51,818 bases of DNA from the NCBI GenBank assembly GCA_009780695.1, contig WQZN01000017.1, positions 1 to 51,818 on the forward strand, given 5' to 3'. Numbering within the stretch: position 1 is the stretch's first letter; each line of letters starts with the position of its first letter. A program made the position numbers and the translations under genes. Source of the DNA: Microbacteriaceae bacterium (lineage in GTDB: Bacteria; Actinomycetota; Actinomycetes; Actinomycetales; Microbacteriaceae). Below the pieces are notes generated by a model. The model saw nothing but the letters and a program-made list of their open reading frames with translations, did not search any database and was not told where the DNA came from. Shown here one piece after another: positions 29,998-40,130 of the stretch.

Positions 29998-30738
29998 GTG
30001 AGATCAGACGAGGGCAGGGGCAGGCCGCCGAGCGCGGACGAGCGCGTCGCCCCCGAGGTCGTCGAACCCGCGGCGCTCGAACCCGATGCACTGCTGGCCG
30101 ACTCGGCGCGGCGCCCGGGCTCGCGATGGCGGGTCGGTGTGGGTGCGGCGGTCGTGCTGCTCGTGGTCGGCGTCGGGGTGGCGGTCGTCGCGGGGCTCTT
30201 CTCCGGCGGCGGGGGAGTCGAGGCGGTCACGGCGCTGCCGACCTCGCCCGTCGGAGTCGCCGTGACGGGCGCACCGACGCCGTCGACTGCGGCAGTCGTG
30301 GTGCACGTGCTCGGGCTCGTGAAACGCCCGGGCGTGTACGAGCTCCCCGCTGGTGCGCGGGTGATCGACGCGATCGGCGCCGCAGGCGGGTTCGCCCCAG
30401 GGGCCGATCAGGGCGGTCTCAACCTCGCGCAGGTGATCTCGGACGGCGTCCAGGTGGTCGTGCCGAAGCCGGGTGAGGTCGCCGCAGCCCCGAGCGCGGG
30501 CGCGCCTGCGGGCACGGGCGGTGCGGCATCCGCCCCCGCCGGCGGCACGATCGACCTCAACACGGCGACCCTCGAACAGCTCGAGACGCTGCCGCGGATC
30601 GGCCCGGCCCTCGCCCAGCGCATCCTCGACTGGCGCGCGCAGCACGGCAGATTCGCGTCGGTCGCCGATCTGAAGAACGTCGCCGGCATCGGCGACAAGA
30701 TCTTCACCGACCTCGAGGGCTCGGTGAGCGCCGGATGA
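29998..30738 (+). CDS. comEA: ComEA-like DNA-binding competence protein
   Basis: A 246-residue membrane-anchored protein with one membrane segment (about residues 49-68). An SLBB domain follows (VVVHVLGLVKRPGVYELPAGARV, about 100-160), and the C-terminal helix-hairpin-helix pair is IDLNTATLEQLETLPRIGPALAQRI. In transformable bacteria ComEA holds DNA outside the membrane for ComEC. It overlaps comEC as ATGA. No type IV pilus or ATPase genes are nearby, so real competence cannot be inferred from this pair alone. Confidence 0.93.
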   Translation: MRSDEGRGRPPSADERVAPEVVEPAALEPDALLADSARRPGSRWRVGVGAAVVLLVVGVGVAVVAGLFSGGGGVEAVTALPTSPVGVAVTGAPTPSTAAVVVHVLGLVKRPGVYELPAGARVIDAIGAAGGFAPGADQGGLNLAQVISDGVQVVVPKPGEVAAAPSAGAPAGTGGAASAPAGGTIDLNTATLEQLETLPRIGPALAQRILDWRAQHGRFASVADLKNVAGIGDKIFTDLEGSVSAG

Positions 30739-33086
30739 AGCCCGGCGGCGTCGACCTGCGCCTCGCGTTCCCCGCTCTCGGCGGGTGGGCGGCGGCGGCT
30801 CTGCTGCTGGCCCGCCCCGGTGCCGGGTGGTGGTGCGCGGCCGGCGCCGCGACAGCGATCGCGGGTTGTCTGCTGGCCGCAGGTCGCATGCGGCGCGTCT
30901 GGGCCGGGCTCGCCGTGTTGACCTTCACGGCCGTGGGCGTCGCCGGGGCGGCGACGGCGCTGGCAGGAACAGCGCGGCACCCCGCCGACCTCGATCGGCT
31001 CGCTTCCGGTCATGTGGTCGCGATCGACGCGACAGTCGCGAGCACGACGAGCGGCGTTGCAGGCGGCCGATTCGGCAGCGGGGGCCGCGTGACCTTCCAC
31101 GTCACGGCCGAGCGCGTGTCCGTGGGGAATGAGCGGATCGCGGGCCGGATGCCCGGGGTGGTCTATGCGGCCGAGCGCCGGCGCGAGCCGCGCATCGGCG
31201 AGCGTGTGCGCCTCACCGGCACCGTGGAGACCGCGCCCCCGGAGGACGACATCGCCTTCACGCTGCTCTCGGGCGACTGGACGCTCGAGGCCGGCGCACC
31301 GCCGTGGCTGGCTTGGGCGAACGGGCTTCGAGCGGATTTCGGGTCCGCCGCGGCGCGGCTGCCGGGCGACGGGGGCGCGCTGCTGCCCGGCCTGTCGATC
31401 GGCGACGACTCGCGGGTCCCCGCCGATCTCGACACCGCGATGAAGCAGTCGTCGCTGAGCCACCTGACCGCGGTGTCGGGCGCGAACTGCGCGGTCATCA
31501 TCGCGGGGCTGCTCGCCCTCGCGGCGGCAGCGGGCCTGCCGCGGCGATGGCGGATCTCTTTCGCGCTGACCGGCCTGGCCGGCTTCGTGGTGCTGGTCAC
31601 GCCGGGGGCGAGCGTGCTGCGCGCCGCGGTGATGGCATCCGTCGTCGTCCTCGGCACCGCGCTCGGGCGCCCCGGGCGTGCGCTGCCCGCGCTGTGCCTG
31701 GCGGTGCTCATCCTGGTGCTGCAGGACCCGTGGATGTCGCGGAACTACGGCTTCATCCTGTCGGTGCTCGCGACCGCGGCACTGCTGCTGCTCGCGCCGC
31801 CGCTGGAGGAGAGGCTGGGGCGATGGATGCCGCGCTGGCTCGCGCTCGGCCTGTCGGTGCCGCTCGCGGCGCAGCTCGCGTGCCAGCCCGTGCTCGTCCT
31901 GCTCAATCCGACCGTTCCGCTCTACGGGGTGGTCGCCAACGTCCTCGCCGAGCCGGCGGCGCCGGCCGCGACCGTCATCGGATTGATCGGGTGTTTGATC
32001 CTTCCGGTGTCCGGCGCGCTCGCGGCGCCGCTGCTGTGGTGCGCATGGGTGCCCTCGGCCTGGATCGCCGGCATCGCGCGGACTTCGGTCGGCCTTCCGG
32101 GAAGCGCCGTGCCCTGGCCGGGCGGTGCGGCGGGCTTCGCTCTGGCCGCTGTCCTGACCGGCGGGGTGGTGGTGATCGTGGCGCGCCCCGCGACGGTGCG
32201 CGGGCGCGTCGTGCGCGGGGCTCTGGGCGCGGCATCCGCGCTGCTCCTGGTCGTCGCAACGGCGCTGCAGGCCGGCCCCGCCATCGCGACGCGGGCGGAG
32301 ATGCCGCGCGACTGGGTGGTCGGCATGTGCGACATCGGTCAGGGCGACGCGATCGTCATCCACGATTCCGGCCTGTACGGCCTCATCGACACGGGCCCCG
32401 ACCCGAAGCTGTTGACGGCGTGCCTGCACAGGCTCGGAATCCGTCGTGTCTCCTTCCTGCTGCTCACGCACTACGACCTCGACCACGTCGGCGGCCTCGA
32501 CGCCGTCGCCGGAATCACCCGGCTCGCGCTGATCGACCCCGCGCACAACCCGGGGGACGTGTTCGACGCTGACGAGCTCCGCAGGGGCGGGGCGCAGGTG
32601 CACGTCGCGACGCGCGGCGATGAGGGCGATTTCGGCACGATGCGCTGGAAGGTCCTGTGGCCCGACGGCCGTCACCCCGAGCTCACCACCAGCAACCAGC
32701 AGGGCGTCGGGCTCGAGATCGACGGCCGCGGCATCCGCATGCTGTTCCTCGCCGACCTCGACCAGAAGGCACAGGACGCGATGATCGCCGACGGCCTGCT
32801 GCCGCACTACGACGTGGTCAAGGTCGCGCACCACGGCACGGCCGACACCAGCACGCATCTCGACGCGCTCGTGCAACCGACCCTCGGGCTGATCTCGTGC
32901 GGTCTCGGCAACAGCTACGGGCACCCGACTGCGACCGCGCTGACCCTGCTGCGCGATGCGGGAGGCCGGGTGGCGCGCACCGATCTCGAGGGCATGGTGC
33001 TCGTCACGGTGCGCGGGGGCCGTCTTGGCATGTGGACGGAGAAGCATCCGACGGAGGCCGCGCTGTGGACACCGGCGAAGAGATGA
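30735..33086 (+). CDS. comEC: ComEC/Rec2 DNA-uptake channel
   Basis: A 783-residue polytopic protein with all three ComEC parts. An N-terminal DUF4131/OB-like region is followed by the membrane competence domain (LSHLTAVSGANCAVIIAGLLAL, about 235-480). The C-terminal metallo-beta-lactamase domain carries LTHYDLDHVGG and HHGTADTSTH. It is full length. Its start overlaps the comEA stop. Confidence 0.94.
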   Translation: MKPGGVDLRLAFPALGGWAAAALLLARPGAGWWCAAGAATAIAGCLLAAGRMRRVWAGLAVLTFTAVGVAGAATALAGTARHPADLDRLASGHVVAIDATVASTTSGVAGGRFGSGGRVTFHVTAERVSVGNERIAGRMPGVVYAAERRREPRIGERVRLTGTVETAPPEDDIAFTLLSGDWTLEAGAPPWLAWANGLRADFGSAAARLPGDGGALLPGLSIGDDSRVPADLDTAMKQSSLSHLTAVSGANCAVIIAGLLALAAAAGLPRRWRISFALTGLAGFVVLVTPGASVLRAAVMASVVVLGTALGRPGRALPALCLAVLILVLQDPWMSRNYGFILSVLATAALLLLAPPLEERLGRWMPRWLALGLSVPLAAQLACQPVLVLLNPTVPLYGVVANVLAEPAAPAATVIGLIGCLILPVSGALAAPLLWCAWVPSAWIAGIARTSVGLPGSAVPWPGGAAGFALAAVLTGGVVVIVARPATVRGRVVRGALGAASALLLVVATALQAGPAIATRAEMPRDWVVGMCDIGQGDAIVIHDSGLYGLIDTGPDPKLLTACLHRLGIRRVSFLLLTHYDLDHVGGLDAVAGITRLALIDPAHNPGDVFDADELRRGGAQVHVATRGDEGDFGTMRWKVLWPDGRHPELTTSNQQGVGLEIDGRGIRMLFLADLDQKAQDAMIADGLLPHYDVVKVAHHGTADTSTHLDALVQPTLGLISCGLGNSYGHPTATALTLLRDAGGRVARTDLEGMVLVTVRGGRLGMWTEKHPTEAALWTPAKR

Positions 33087-33134
33087 CGACGCCGGCGGAT
33101 GAGTCGGCGGGGGAGGGATGTCGGTGACCGCCGG

Positions 33135-33140
33135 TAGGCT
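33135..33140 (+). promoter_or_regulatory. Predicted -10 box (TAGGCT) of holA
   Basis: TAGGCT lies 19 bases before GTG 33160. The short leader would begin right at the Shine-Dalgarno GAGGAGG (33149-33155). Confidence 0.45.
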
Positions 33141-33159
33141 GAAAGCCCGAGGAGGACGA

Positions 33160-34194
33160 GTGGCAGCACCTGCGCGCGGCGGCGCGAGAACCGCGTTGAA
33201 GAGCGCGATCCCGCAGATTCCGTGGAGCGCGGCGAGGCCCGCACCGATCGTCCTCGTGACCGGGCCCGAGACGGTGCTCGCCGAACGCGCGATCCGTGCT
33301 CTGCGCGAGCAGCTCAAGGCCGCCGACCCGAGCCTCGAGGTGAGCGACATCGACGCCGGGTCGTATGCGCCCGGCGAGCTGATCACTCTCGCGAGCCCGT
33401 CGCTGTTCGGTGAGCCGCGCCTGATCCGCGTCACCGGGGTCGAGAAGGCGACCGACGCCTTCATCGCCGATGCGCTCGACTACCTCGCGGTGCCCGACGA
33501 CGGCACGACCGTCGTCCTGCGGCACGGCGGCGGCATGCGCGGCAAGAAGCTGCTCGACGAGATCCGCGCGGGCCGCGGCGGCGGCGTCGAGGTGGTCTGC
33601 GCCGAGCTCAAGCGCGATTCCGACAAGTACGACTTCGCGCGCGACGAGTTCAAGCGCGCCGGCAAGCGCATCACGGGCGGAGCGCTGCGCGCGGTCGTCT
33701 CCGCCTTCGCGGACGACCTGGCCGAGCTGGCATCCGCCTGCCAGCAGCTCATCAGCGACAGCGCCGCCGAGATCGACGAGAAGATCGTCGACAACTACTA
33801 CGGCGGCCGCGTCGAGGTGAACGCGTTCGCCGTGGCGGACGCTGCGATCGCCGGCCGCTACGGCGAGGCGCTCGTGACGCTCCGCCACGCGCTCGCCAGC
33901 GGGGCCGACCCGGTGCCGATGGTCGCCGCGTTCGCCAGCAAGGTCCGCACCATGGCGAAGCTCAAGGGCTCTCGCGGCGCCGACGGCCAGCTCGCGAGCC
34001 AGTTCGGGCTGTCGCCGTGGCAGGTCAAGCGCGCTCGGGAAGATCTGCAGGGTTGGGACGAGCCGGGGCTCGTCATGGCGATCCAGGCGCTCGCGGCCGC
34101 CGACTCCGAGGTCAAGGGCGGAAGCCGCGACGCGGTGTTCGCGCTCGAGCGGCTCGTGCGGACGATCGCGGCGAAGGGGCGCGTCGCCCGGTAG
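33160..34194 (+). CDS. holA: DNA polymerase III delta subunit
   Basis: A 344-residue clamp-loader subunit of the HolA family. It has the N-terminal AAA-like region beginning IVLVTGPETVLAERAIRALRE, and the C-terminal collar helices are recognisable (VNAFAVADAAIAGRYGEALVTL, LASQFGLSPWQVKRARED). GTG 33160 is preferred over ATG 33118 because GAGGAGGA lies four bases before it and a TAGGCT -10 box lies between the two starts. The position between comEC and rpsT is the usual one. Confidence 0.92.
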   Translation: MAAPARGGARTALKSAIPQIPWSAARPAPIVLVTGPETVLAERAIRALREQLKAADPSLEVSDIDAGSYAPGELITLASPSLFGEPRLIRVTGVEKATDAFIADALDYLAVPDDGTTVVLRHGGGMRGKKLLDEIRAGRGGGVEVVCAELKRDSDKYDFARDEFKRAGKRITGGALRAVVSAFADDLAELASACQQLISDSAAEIDEKIVDNYYGGRVEVNAFAVADAAIAGRYGEALVTLRHALASGADPVPMVAAFASKVRTMAKLKGSRGADGQLASQFGLSPWQVKRAREDLQGWDEPGLVMAIQALAAADSEVKGGSRDAVFALERLVRTIAAKGRVAR

Positions 34195-34209
34195 GGCACC
34201 CACCGGGAA

Positions 34210-34265
34210 CCGGATCCGCTTCAGGGGAGCCGGATCCGGCTCCCGACGCGCGGATCCGGCTCCCG
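34210..34265. repeat. CCGGATCCGG-type short repeats with a 20-bp perfect palindrome
   Basis: The element CGGATCCG occurs three times within 56 bases. Positions 34225-34244 form a perfect 20-bp palindrome centred on GGATCC, and the half CGGATCCGGCTCCCG (34231-34245) is repeated exactly at 34251-34265. It lies in the convergent 136-base gap between holA and rpsT, which holds no gene. It may be a small intergenic repeat or an additional terminator structure. Confidence 0.6.
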
Positions 34266-34284
34266 GTGGGCGCGGCGGAAATGC

Positions 34285-34317
34285 AGGAAGCCCCTCCGCC
34301 GAGCGGAGGGGCTTCCT
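34285..34317. terminator. Bidirectional terminator between holA and rpsT
   Basis: A perfect 15-bp stem (34285-34299/34303-34317) with a CGA loop, placed 14 bases after the rpsT stop on the minus strand and also downstream of holA. T content behind the stem is low on both strands. Confidence 0.7.
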
Positions 34318-34330
34318 GGAAAGCGGATGC

Positions 34331-34591
34331 TTAGAGCGCGTTGACCAGCTTGGCCAGGCCCGACTTGCGGTTGGCGGCCTGGTTCTTGTGGATGACGCCC
34401 TTGCTCACGGCCTTGTCGAGCTTCTTCGACGCGGCCTTGAGGGCGGCGGCGGCCTTCTCGGCGTCGCCGGCGGCGACAGCGGTGCGGGTCGCGCGAACGA
34501 GGGTCTTGAGCTCGCTCTTGACGGCCTTGTTGCGGTCCTCGGCCTTGCGGTTGGTCTTGATGCGCTTGAGCTGCGACTTGATGTTTGCCAC
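34331..34591 (-). CDS. rpsT: 30S ribosomal protein S20
   Basis: An 86-residue basic helical protein with the S20 pattern [22 protein letters not shown] and the C-terminal [22 protein letters not shown] 34591 is the start because the mature protein always begins ANIKSQ. The GAAAGA upstream is weak. It is transcribed leftwards as a single gene with a leader of about 100 bases. Confidence 0.96.
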   Translation of the reverse strand: MANIKSQLKRIKTNRKAEDRNKAVKSELKTLVRATRTAVAAGDAEKAAAALKAASKKLDKAVSKGVIHKNQAANRKSGLAKLVNAL

Positions 34592-34699
34592 TGGTGTGTG
34601 TTCTTTCGATTGGAACGGACTGTTGAAAGCCGCCTGGAGGTAGAGGGGCTCCGGCCGCGTTTCGCACACGTGTGGGACGCGTGCGCAAGTCGAACCACC

Positions 34700-34705
34700 A
34701 TGCTA
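34700..34705 (-). promoter_or_regulatory. Predicted -10 box (TAGCAT, minus strand) of rpsT
   Basis: TAGCAT on the minus strand would start transcription near 34693, leaving about 100 bases of leader before rpsT. S20 autoregulation is known in E. coli; nothing here proves it. Confidence 0.35.
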
Positions 34706-34808
34706 CCAGAACGGGGCTGATGGCCGGGCCGCGTGCGCGCCCCTCGGCGGCGTCCCGGGGCGCCGATGAGGTTCCTCGCACCGGACTTCTGCGAGAATCT
34801 TCCTCGAC

Positions 34809-36658
<1,850 letters not shown>

Positions 36659-36662
<4 letters not shown>

Positions 36663-37321
36663 GCGCGGCGCGCCGTCAGCGTGAAGGGGCTGCAGAGCAC
36701 CCCGTCACCTACGGCGCCATCGGCGCCACCCAGGCCGTCGACCTGCTGCAGTACCCGCCGCAGGGCTACAAGCCGCTCGAGCGCACCGTGCGGCTCGGCT
36801 CCGGCGAGGAGCGCTGGGAGACGTCGAAGTCGTCCCTGCTGTCGTGGGGCGTGCAGCGCGGCGCGGGCCTGCAGGTCATCGACATCGACCTCGGCACGGG
36901 GGAGCAGTACGCCGGCATCCGTTTTCACGAGGACGGCACCCCCGCGGGCATGCGCAACGCGGCCGGCACCGAGGCCGTCTACAACGAGGCGGGCGAGCCG
37001 CTCATCGCGAACGGCATGTCGGCCGTGCTCCGCACCAAGATCGGGCCGTTCACCGTCGACGCGCCGGTGCGCGTCGTCTACGTCATCGACGACCAGAAGC
37101 GCGTCGGCTTCGCCTACGGCACGCTGCACGGGCACCCCGAGAGCGGCGAGGAGGCGTTCATCCTCGAGCACCGCGACGACGACTCGGTCTGGCTGACCGT
37201 CCGCAGCTTCTCGCGGCCGGCCTCGTTCGGCTGGCGCCTGCTGGCGCCGTTCGCGAGCAGCGTGCGCAAGGGCGTGACGGCGAAGTACCTGCGCGCGCTG
37301 CACCCGATCAACGCGGCCTGA
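36659..37321 (+). CDS. DUF1990 family protein
   Basis: A 220-residue protein with the DUF1990 pattern: [10 protein letters not shown] near the N-terminus, the [14 protein letters not shown] block, and [21 protein letters not shown] with [12 protein letters not shown] near the C-terminus. The function is unknown. It is translationally coupled to lepA (GTGA) and followed by hemW after two bases, so it belongs to the lepA-hemW operon. Confidence 0.85.
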
Positions 37322-37323
37322 CC

Positions 37324-38544
37324 GTGCCCTCCTCGCTCCCGCTCGGCGACCCGGCGCCCGAGGACGGGCTGCTGCCCGCCCAGGCATCCGCCCACGCCGC
37401 GCAGCGCGATCTCGGCGTCTACCTGCACGTTCCGTTCTGCCGCGTGCGCTGCGGCTACTGCGACTTCAACACCTACACGGCGACCGAGCTGCGCGGCGTG
37501 AAGCAGAGCGACTACGCCGACCAGGCGATCGCGGAGGTCGGCTTCGCGGCGCGGGCGCTCGAGGCATCCGGCCTGCCGGCCCGCCGGGTCGCGACGGTCT
37601 TCTTCGGGGGCGGCACCCCGACGCTGCTGCCGGCGGGCGACCTCGGGCGCATGCTGGGCGCGGTGCGCGACGCGTGGGGCCTCGCCCCGGGCGCCGAGGT
37701 CACGACCGAGGCGAACCCCGACTCGGTCGACGCCGACGACCTCATGGCGCTCGCCGACGCCGGTTTCACGCGCGTGAGCTTCGGCATGCAGTCGGCGGTG
37801 CCGCACGTGCTCGCGACGCTCGAGCGCACCCACGACCCCGCGCGCGTGCCGCTCGTCGTGCAGTGGGCGCGGGATGCCGGGCTCGACGTCAGCCTCGACC
37901 TGATCTACGGCACGCCGGGGGAGAGCCTCGACGACTGGCGCCGCTCGCTCGACGCCGCGCTCGCCTGTGCCCCCGACCATCTCAGCGCGTACGCCCTCAT
38001 CGTCGAGGACGGCACGAAGCTCGCCCGGCAGATCCGCCGCGGCGAGGTCGCCGAGCCCGATGACGATCTGACCGCCGACATGTACGAGCTGGCGGATGCC
38101 GCGCTCGAGGCAGCCGGCTACGGCTGGTACGAGGTGTCGAACTGGGCGACCTCGCCCGAGCACCGCTCGCGCCACAACCTGTCGTACTGGCGCGGCGCCG
38201 ACTGGTGGGGCGTCGGCCCCGGCGCGCACAGCCACGTCGGCGGGGTGCGCTGGTGGAACGTCAAGCACCCGGCCGCGTATGCGCAGCGGGTGCTCGCCGG
38301 CGTCTCGCCGGCCGCGGGGCGCGAGACGCTCGATGCCGAGACCCAGCGGGTCGAGGACGTGCTGCTCGGGGTGCGCATCAGCGACGGGCTGCCGATCGCC
38401 GAGCTCGGCGCGGAGGCGCGGCGCGAGGTCGCGGCCCTGATCGCCGACGGGCTGATCGACGGCGCGGCGGCCGTGCGCGGCGACATCCGCCTCACCCTCC
38501 GCGGGCGCCTGCTCGCCGACGCCGTGGTGCGCCGACTGACCTGA
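37324..38544 (+). CDS. hemW: Radical SAM heme chaperone HemW
   Basis: A 406-residue protein of the HemW (formerly HemN-like) family. The radical SAM cluster motif is HVPFCRVRCGYCDFN (CxxxCxxC plus F), followed by FFGGGTPTLLPAGDLGRML and VSFGMQSAVPHVLATLERTHD. These proteins carry heme to target enzymes and are not coproporphyrinogen oxidases. It starts with GTG 37324. It is the usual neighbour of lepA and hrcA in actinobacteria. Confidence 0.93.
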   Translation: MPSSLPLGDPAPEDGLLPAQASAHAAQRDLGVYLHVPFCRVRCGYCDFNTYTATELRGVKQSDYADQAIAEVGFAARALEASGLPARRVATVFFGGGTPTLLPAGDLGRMLGAVRDAWGLAPGAEVTTEANPDSVDADDLMALADAGFTRVSFGMQSAVPHVLATLERTHDPARVPLVVQWARDAGLDVSLDLIYGTPGESLDDWRRSLDAALACAPDHLSAYALIVEDGTKLARQIRRGEVAEPDDDLTADMYELADAALEAAGYGWYEVSNWATSPEHRSRHNLSYWRGADWWGVGPGAHSHVGGVRWWNVKHPAAYAQRVLAGVSPAAGRETLDAETQRVEDVLLGVRISDGLPIAELGAEARREVAALIADGLIDGAAAVRGDIRLTLRGRLLADAVVRRLT

Positions 38545-38563
38545 GGCGGCCGCGACCCCCGGC

Positions 38564-38956
38564 CTACTTGAAGAACTTGATCGACAGCGGGTAGGTGTAG
38601 GGCTCGCCGCGGTTGGCCGCGAGCGCGCCCATGATGCTGAAGACGATGTTGAGGACGATGATCGCGATGATCAGGGGCACGCCGATGATCGACAGGATGA
38701 CCGTCGCGGTCAGGATCCAGGCGACGATCTCGGCGATGATCAGGGTGATCTGGAAGTTGAGCGTCGAGGTGACGTGACCGCGGATGAACGGGCCGCGGTC
38801 CTTCCAGATGATGTACATCACGACCGCGGCGATCAGCCCCGTGAAGAGACCAGCGGAGATGACGTTGATGCCGCCCGCGATCACATGCGTCAGCACCGAC
38901 CACTGGCGCTCCTCACGGGCGTTCATCGGCTCCGCTGGGGGCGGTGTGTACGACAT
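38564..38956 (-). CDS. DUF4870 domain-containing membrane protein
   Basis: A 130-residue protein with three or four membrane segments. WSVLTHVIAGGINVISAGLFTGLIA and IWKDRGPFIRGHVTSTLNFQ are the DUF4870 hallmarks. The strong Shine-Dalgarno AGGAGGT eight bases upstream fixes the start at ATG 38956 and rules out the longer frame to 39013. The function is unknown. It is divergent from hrcA. Confidence 0.88.
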   Translation of the reverse strand: MSYTPPPAEPMNAREERQWSVLTHVIAGGINVISAGLFTGLIAAVVMYIIWKDRGPFIRGHVTSTLNFQITLIIAEIVAWILTATVILSIIGVPLIIAIIVLNIVFSIMGALAANRGEPYTYPLSIKFFK

Positions 38957-39001
38957 GGGGTGCGACCTCCTGGCAATAGGTTGGAGCCAGAGTAGCCGCG
39001 C

Positions 39002-39032
39002 TACTATTGGCACTCATAGATGACGAGTGCCA
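39002..39032 (+). promoter_or_regulatory. hrcA promoter with CIRCE operator
   Basis: The -10 box TACTAT (39002-39007) is followed at once by the CIRCE inverted repeat TGGCACTC-N9-GAGTGCCA (39008-39015/39025-39032), close to the consensus arms TTAGCACTC/GAGTGCTAA. TTGGAG at 38981-38986 is a possible -35. The operator covers the expected transcription start, so bound HrcA would block initiation. Confidence 0.85.
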
Positions 39033-39057
39033 GTCGCGTGAGGGAGGCGTCACCGGG

Positions 39058-40101
39058 ATGGTTTCTGAGCGTGGTCTGGCCGTGCTCCGCGCGATCGTGC
39101 AGGACTATGTGTCGACGCGCGAGCCCGTCGGCTCGAAGAGCATCGTCGACAAGCACGCGTTCGGCGTCTCGGCCGCGACGATTCGCAACGACATGGCTCT
39201 CCTCGAGGACGAAGAGCTGATCGCCGCTCCGCACACCTCGTCGGGGCGTGTGCCGACCGACAAGGGCTATCGCGTCTTCGTCGACCAGCTCGCCGACGTG
39301 CGCCCGCTCTCCTCGGCGCAGCGGCACGCGATCGAGCTTTTCCTCGGGGCGTCCGTCGACCTCGACGACGTCCTCGCGCGCACCGTCCGCGCCCTGGCCC
39401 AGCTCACGCAGCAGGTCGCGCTCATCCAGTACCCCTCGGTTTCCCGTGCGCGCCTGCAGCACCTCGAGTTCGTCGCGCTCGCGCCGCGCCGCGTGCTGAC
39501 CGTCGTGATCGCCGACTCGGGCATCGTCGAGCAGCGCGTCGTCGAGCTGAGCGTCGACCCCGACCCCGTGCTGCTGACCCGGCTGCGCGACACCTTCAAC
39601 GCCGCCGTGTTCGGGGTGCCGATGGCGGATGCCACGGCGCCGCTGCGCGCGGCGGCCGCGGCGCTGCCCGAGGGGCTGCGCGTGCCGGCCGAGGAGCTCG
39701 CGGCATCCGTCATCGCCGTCATCGACTCGACCCGTCAGGAACGCCTGATCATGGCCGGCACCGCGAACCTCGTGCGCACCGAACACGACTTCACGGGCAG
39801 CATCTTCCCGATCATGGAGGCCATCGAAGAGCAGGTCGAGCTGTTGAAGCTCTTCGGCGAGATGGCGAGCGAGCAGCACGGCGTCGCCGGCAACCGCGAC
39901 ATGAGCGTGACGATCGGCCGCGAGAACGAGCCGTTCGGGCTCGCCCAGACCTCCGTGCTGACCTCGGGCTACGGCACCGAGACCGGGCTCGTCGCCCGCC
40001 TCGGCGTGCTCGGCCCGACCCGCATGGACTACTCGAGCAACATGGCGGCCGTCCGCGCCGTCGCCCGCTATCTGAGCCGCTCGCTCGGCGAGCAGGCCTA
40101 G
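39058..40101 (+). CDS. hrcA: Heat-inducible repressor HrcA
   Basis: A 347-residue repressor of class I heat-shock genes. It has the N-terminal winged helix (ERGLAVLRAIVQDYVSTREPVGSKSI and VSAATIRNDMALLEDEELI) and the GAF-like and dimerisation regions (HTSSGRVPTDKGYRVFVDQL, and GPTRMDYSSNMAAVRAVARYLS near the end). ATG 39058 follows GAGGGAGG at ten bases; the CIRCE site in front implies autoregulation. dnaJ follows after 29 bases. Confidence 0.95.
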   Translation: MVSERGLAVLRAIVQDYVSTREPVGSKSIVDKHAFGVSAATIRNDMALLEDEELIAAPHTSSGRVPTDKGYRVFVDQLADVRPLSSAQRHAIELFLGASVDLDDVLARTVRALAQLTQQVALIQYPSVSRARLQHLEFVALAPRRVLTVVIADSGIVEQRVVELSVDPDPVLLTRLRDTFNAAVFGVPMADATAPLRAAAAALPEGLRVPAEELAASVIAVIDSTRQERLIMAGTANLVRTEHDFTGSIFPIMEAIEEQVELLKLFGEMASEQHGVAGNRDMSVTIGRENEPFGLAQTSVLTSGYGTETGLVARLGVLGPTRMDYSSNMAAVRAVARYLSRSLGEQA

Positions 40102-40130
40102 AACCACCGACCCAGTGAGGAGCCGCCCGC

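Noticed and set aside
29998..33086. Competence (natural transformation) system
   Set aside because: comEA and comEC alone are widespread in actinobacteria without known competence. No pilus, ATPase or DprA genes are in the window.
33118..33159. An earlier start for holA at ATG 33118
   Set aside because: It lies upstream of the predicted -10 box and lacks a ribosome-binding site, whereas GTG 33160 has GAGGAGGA at proper distance.
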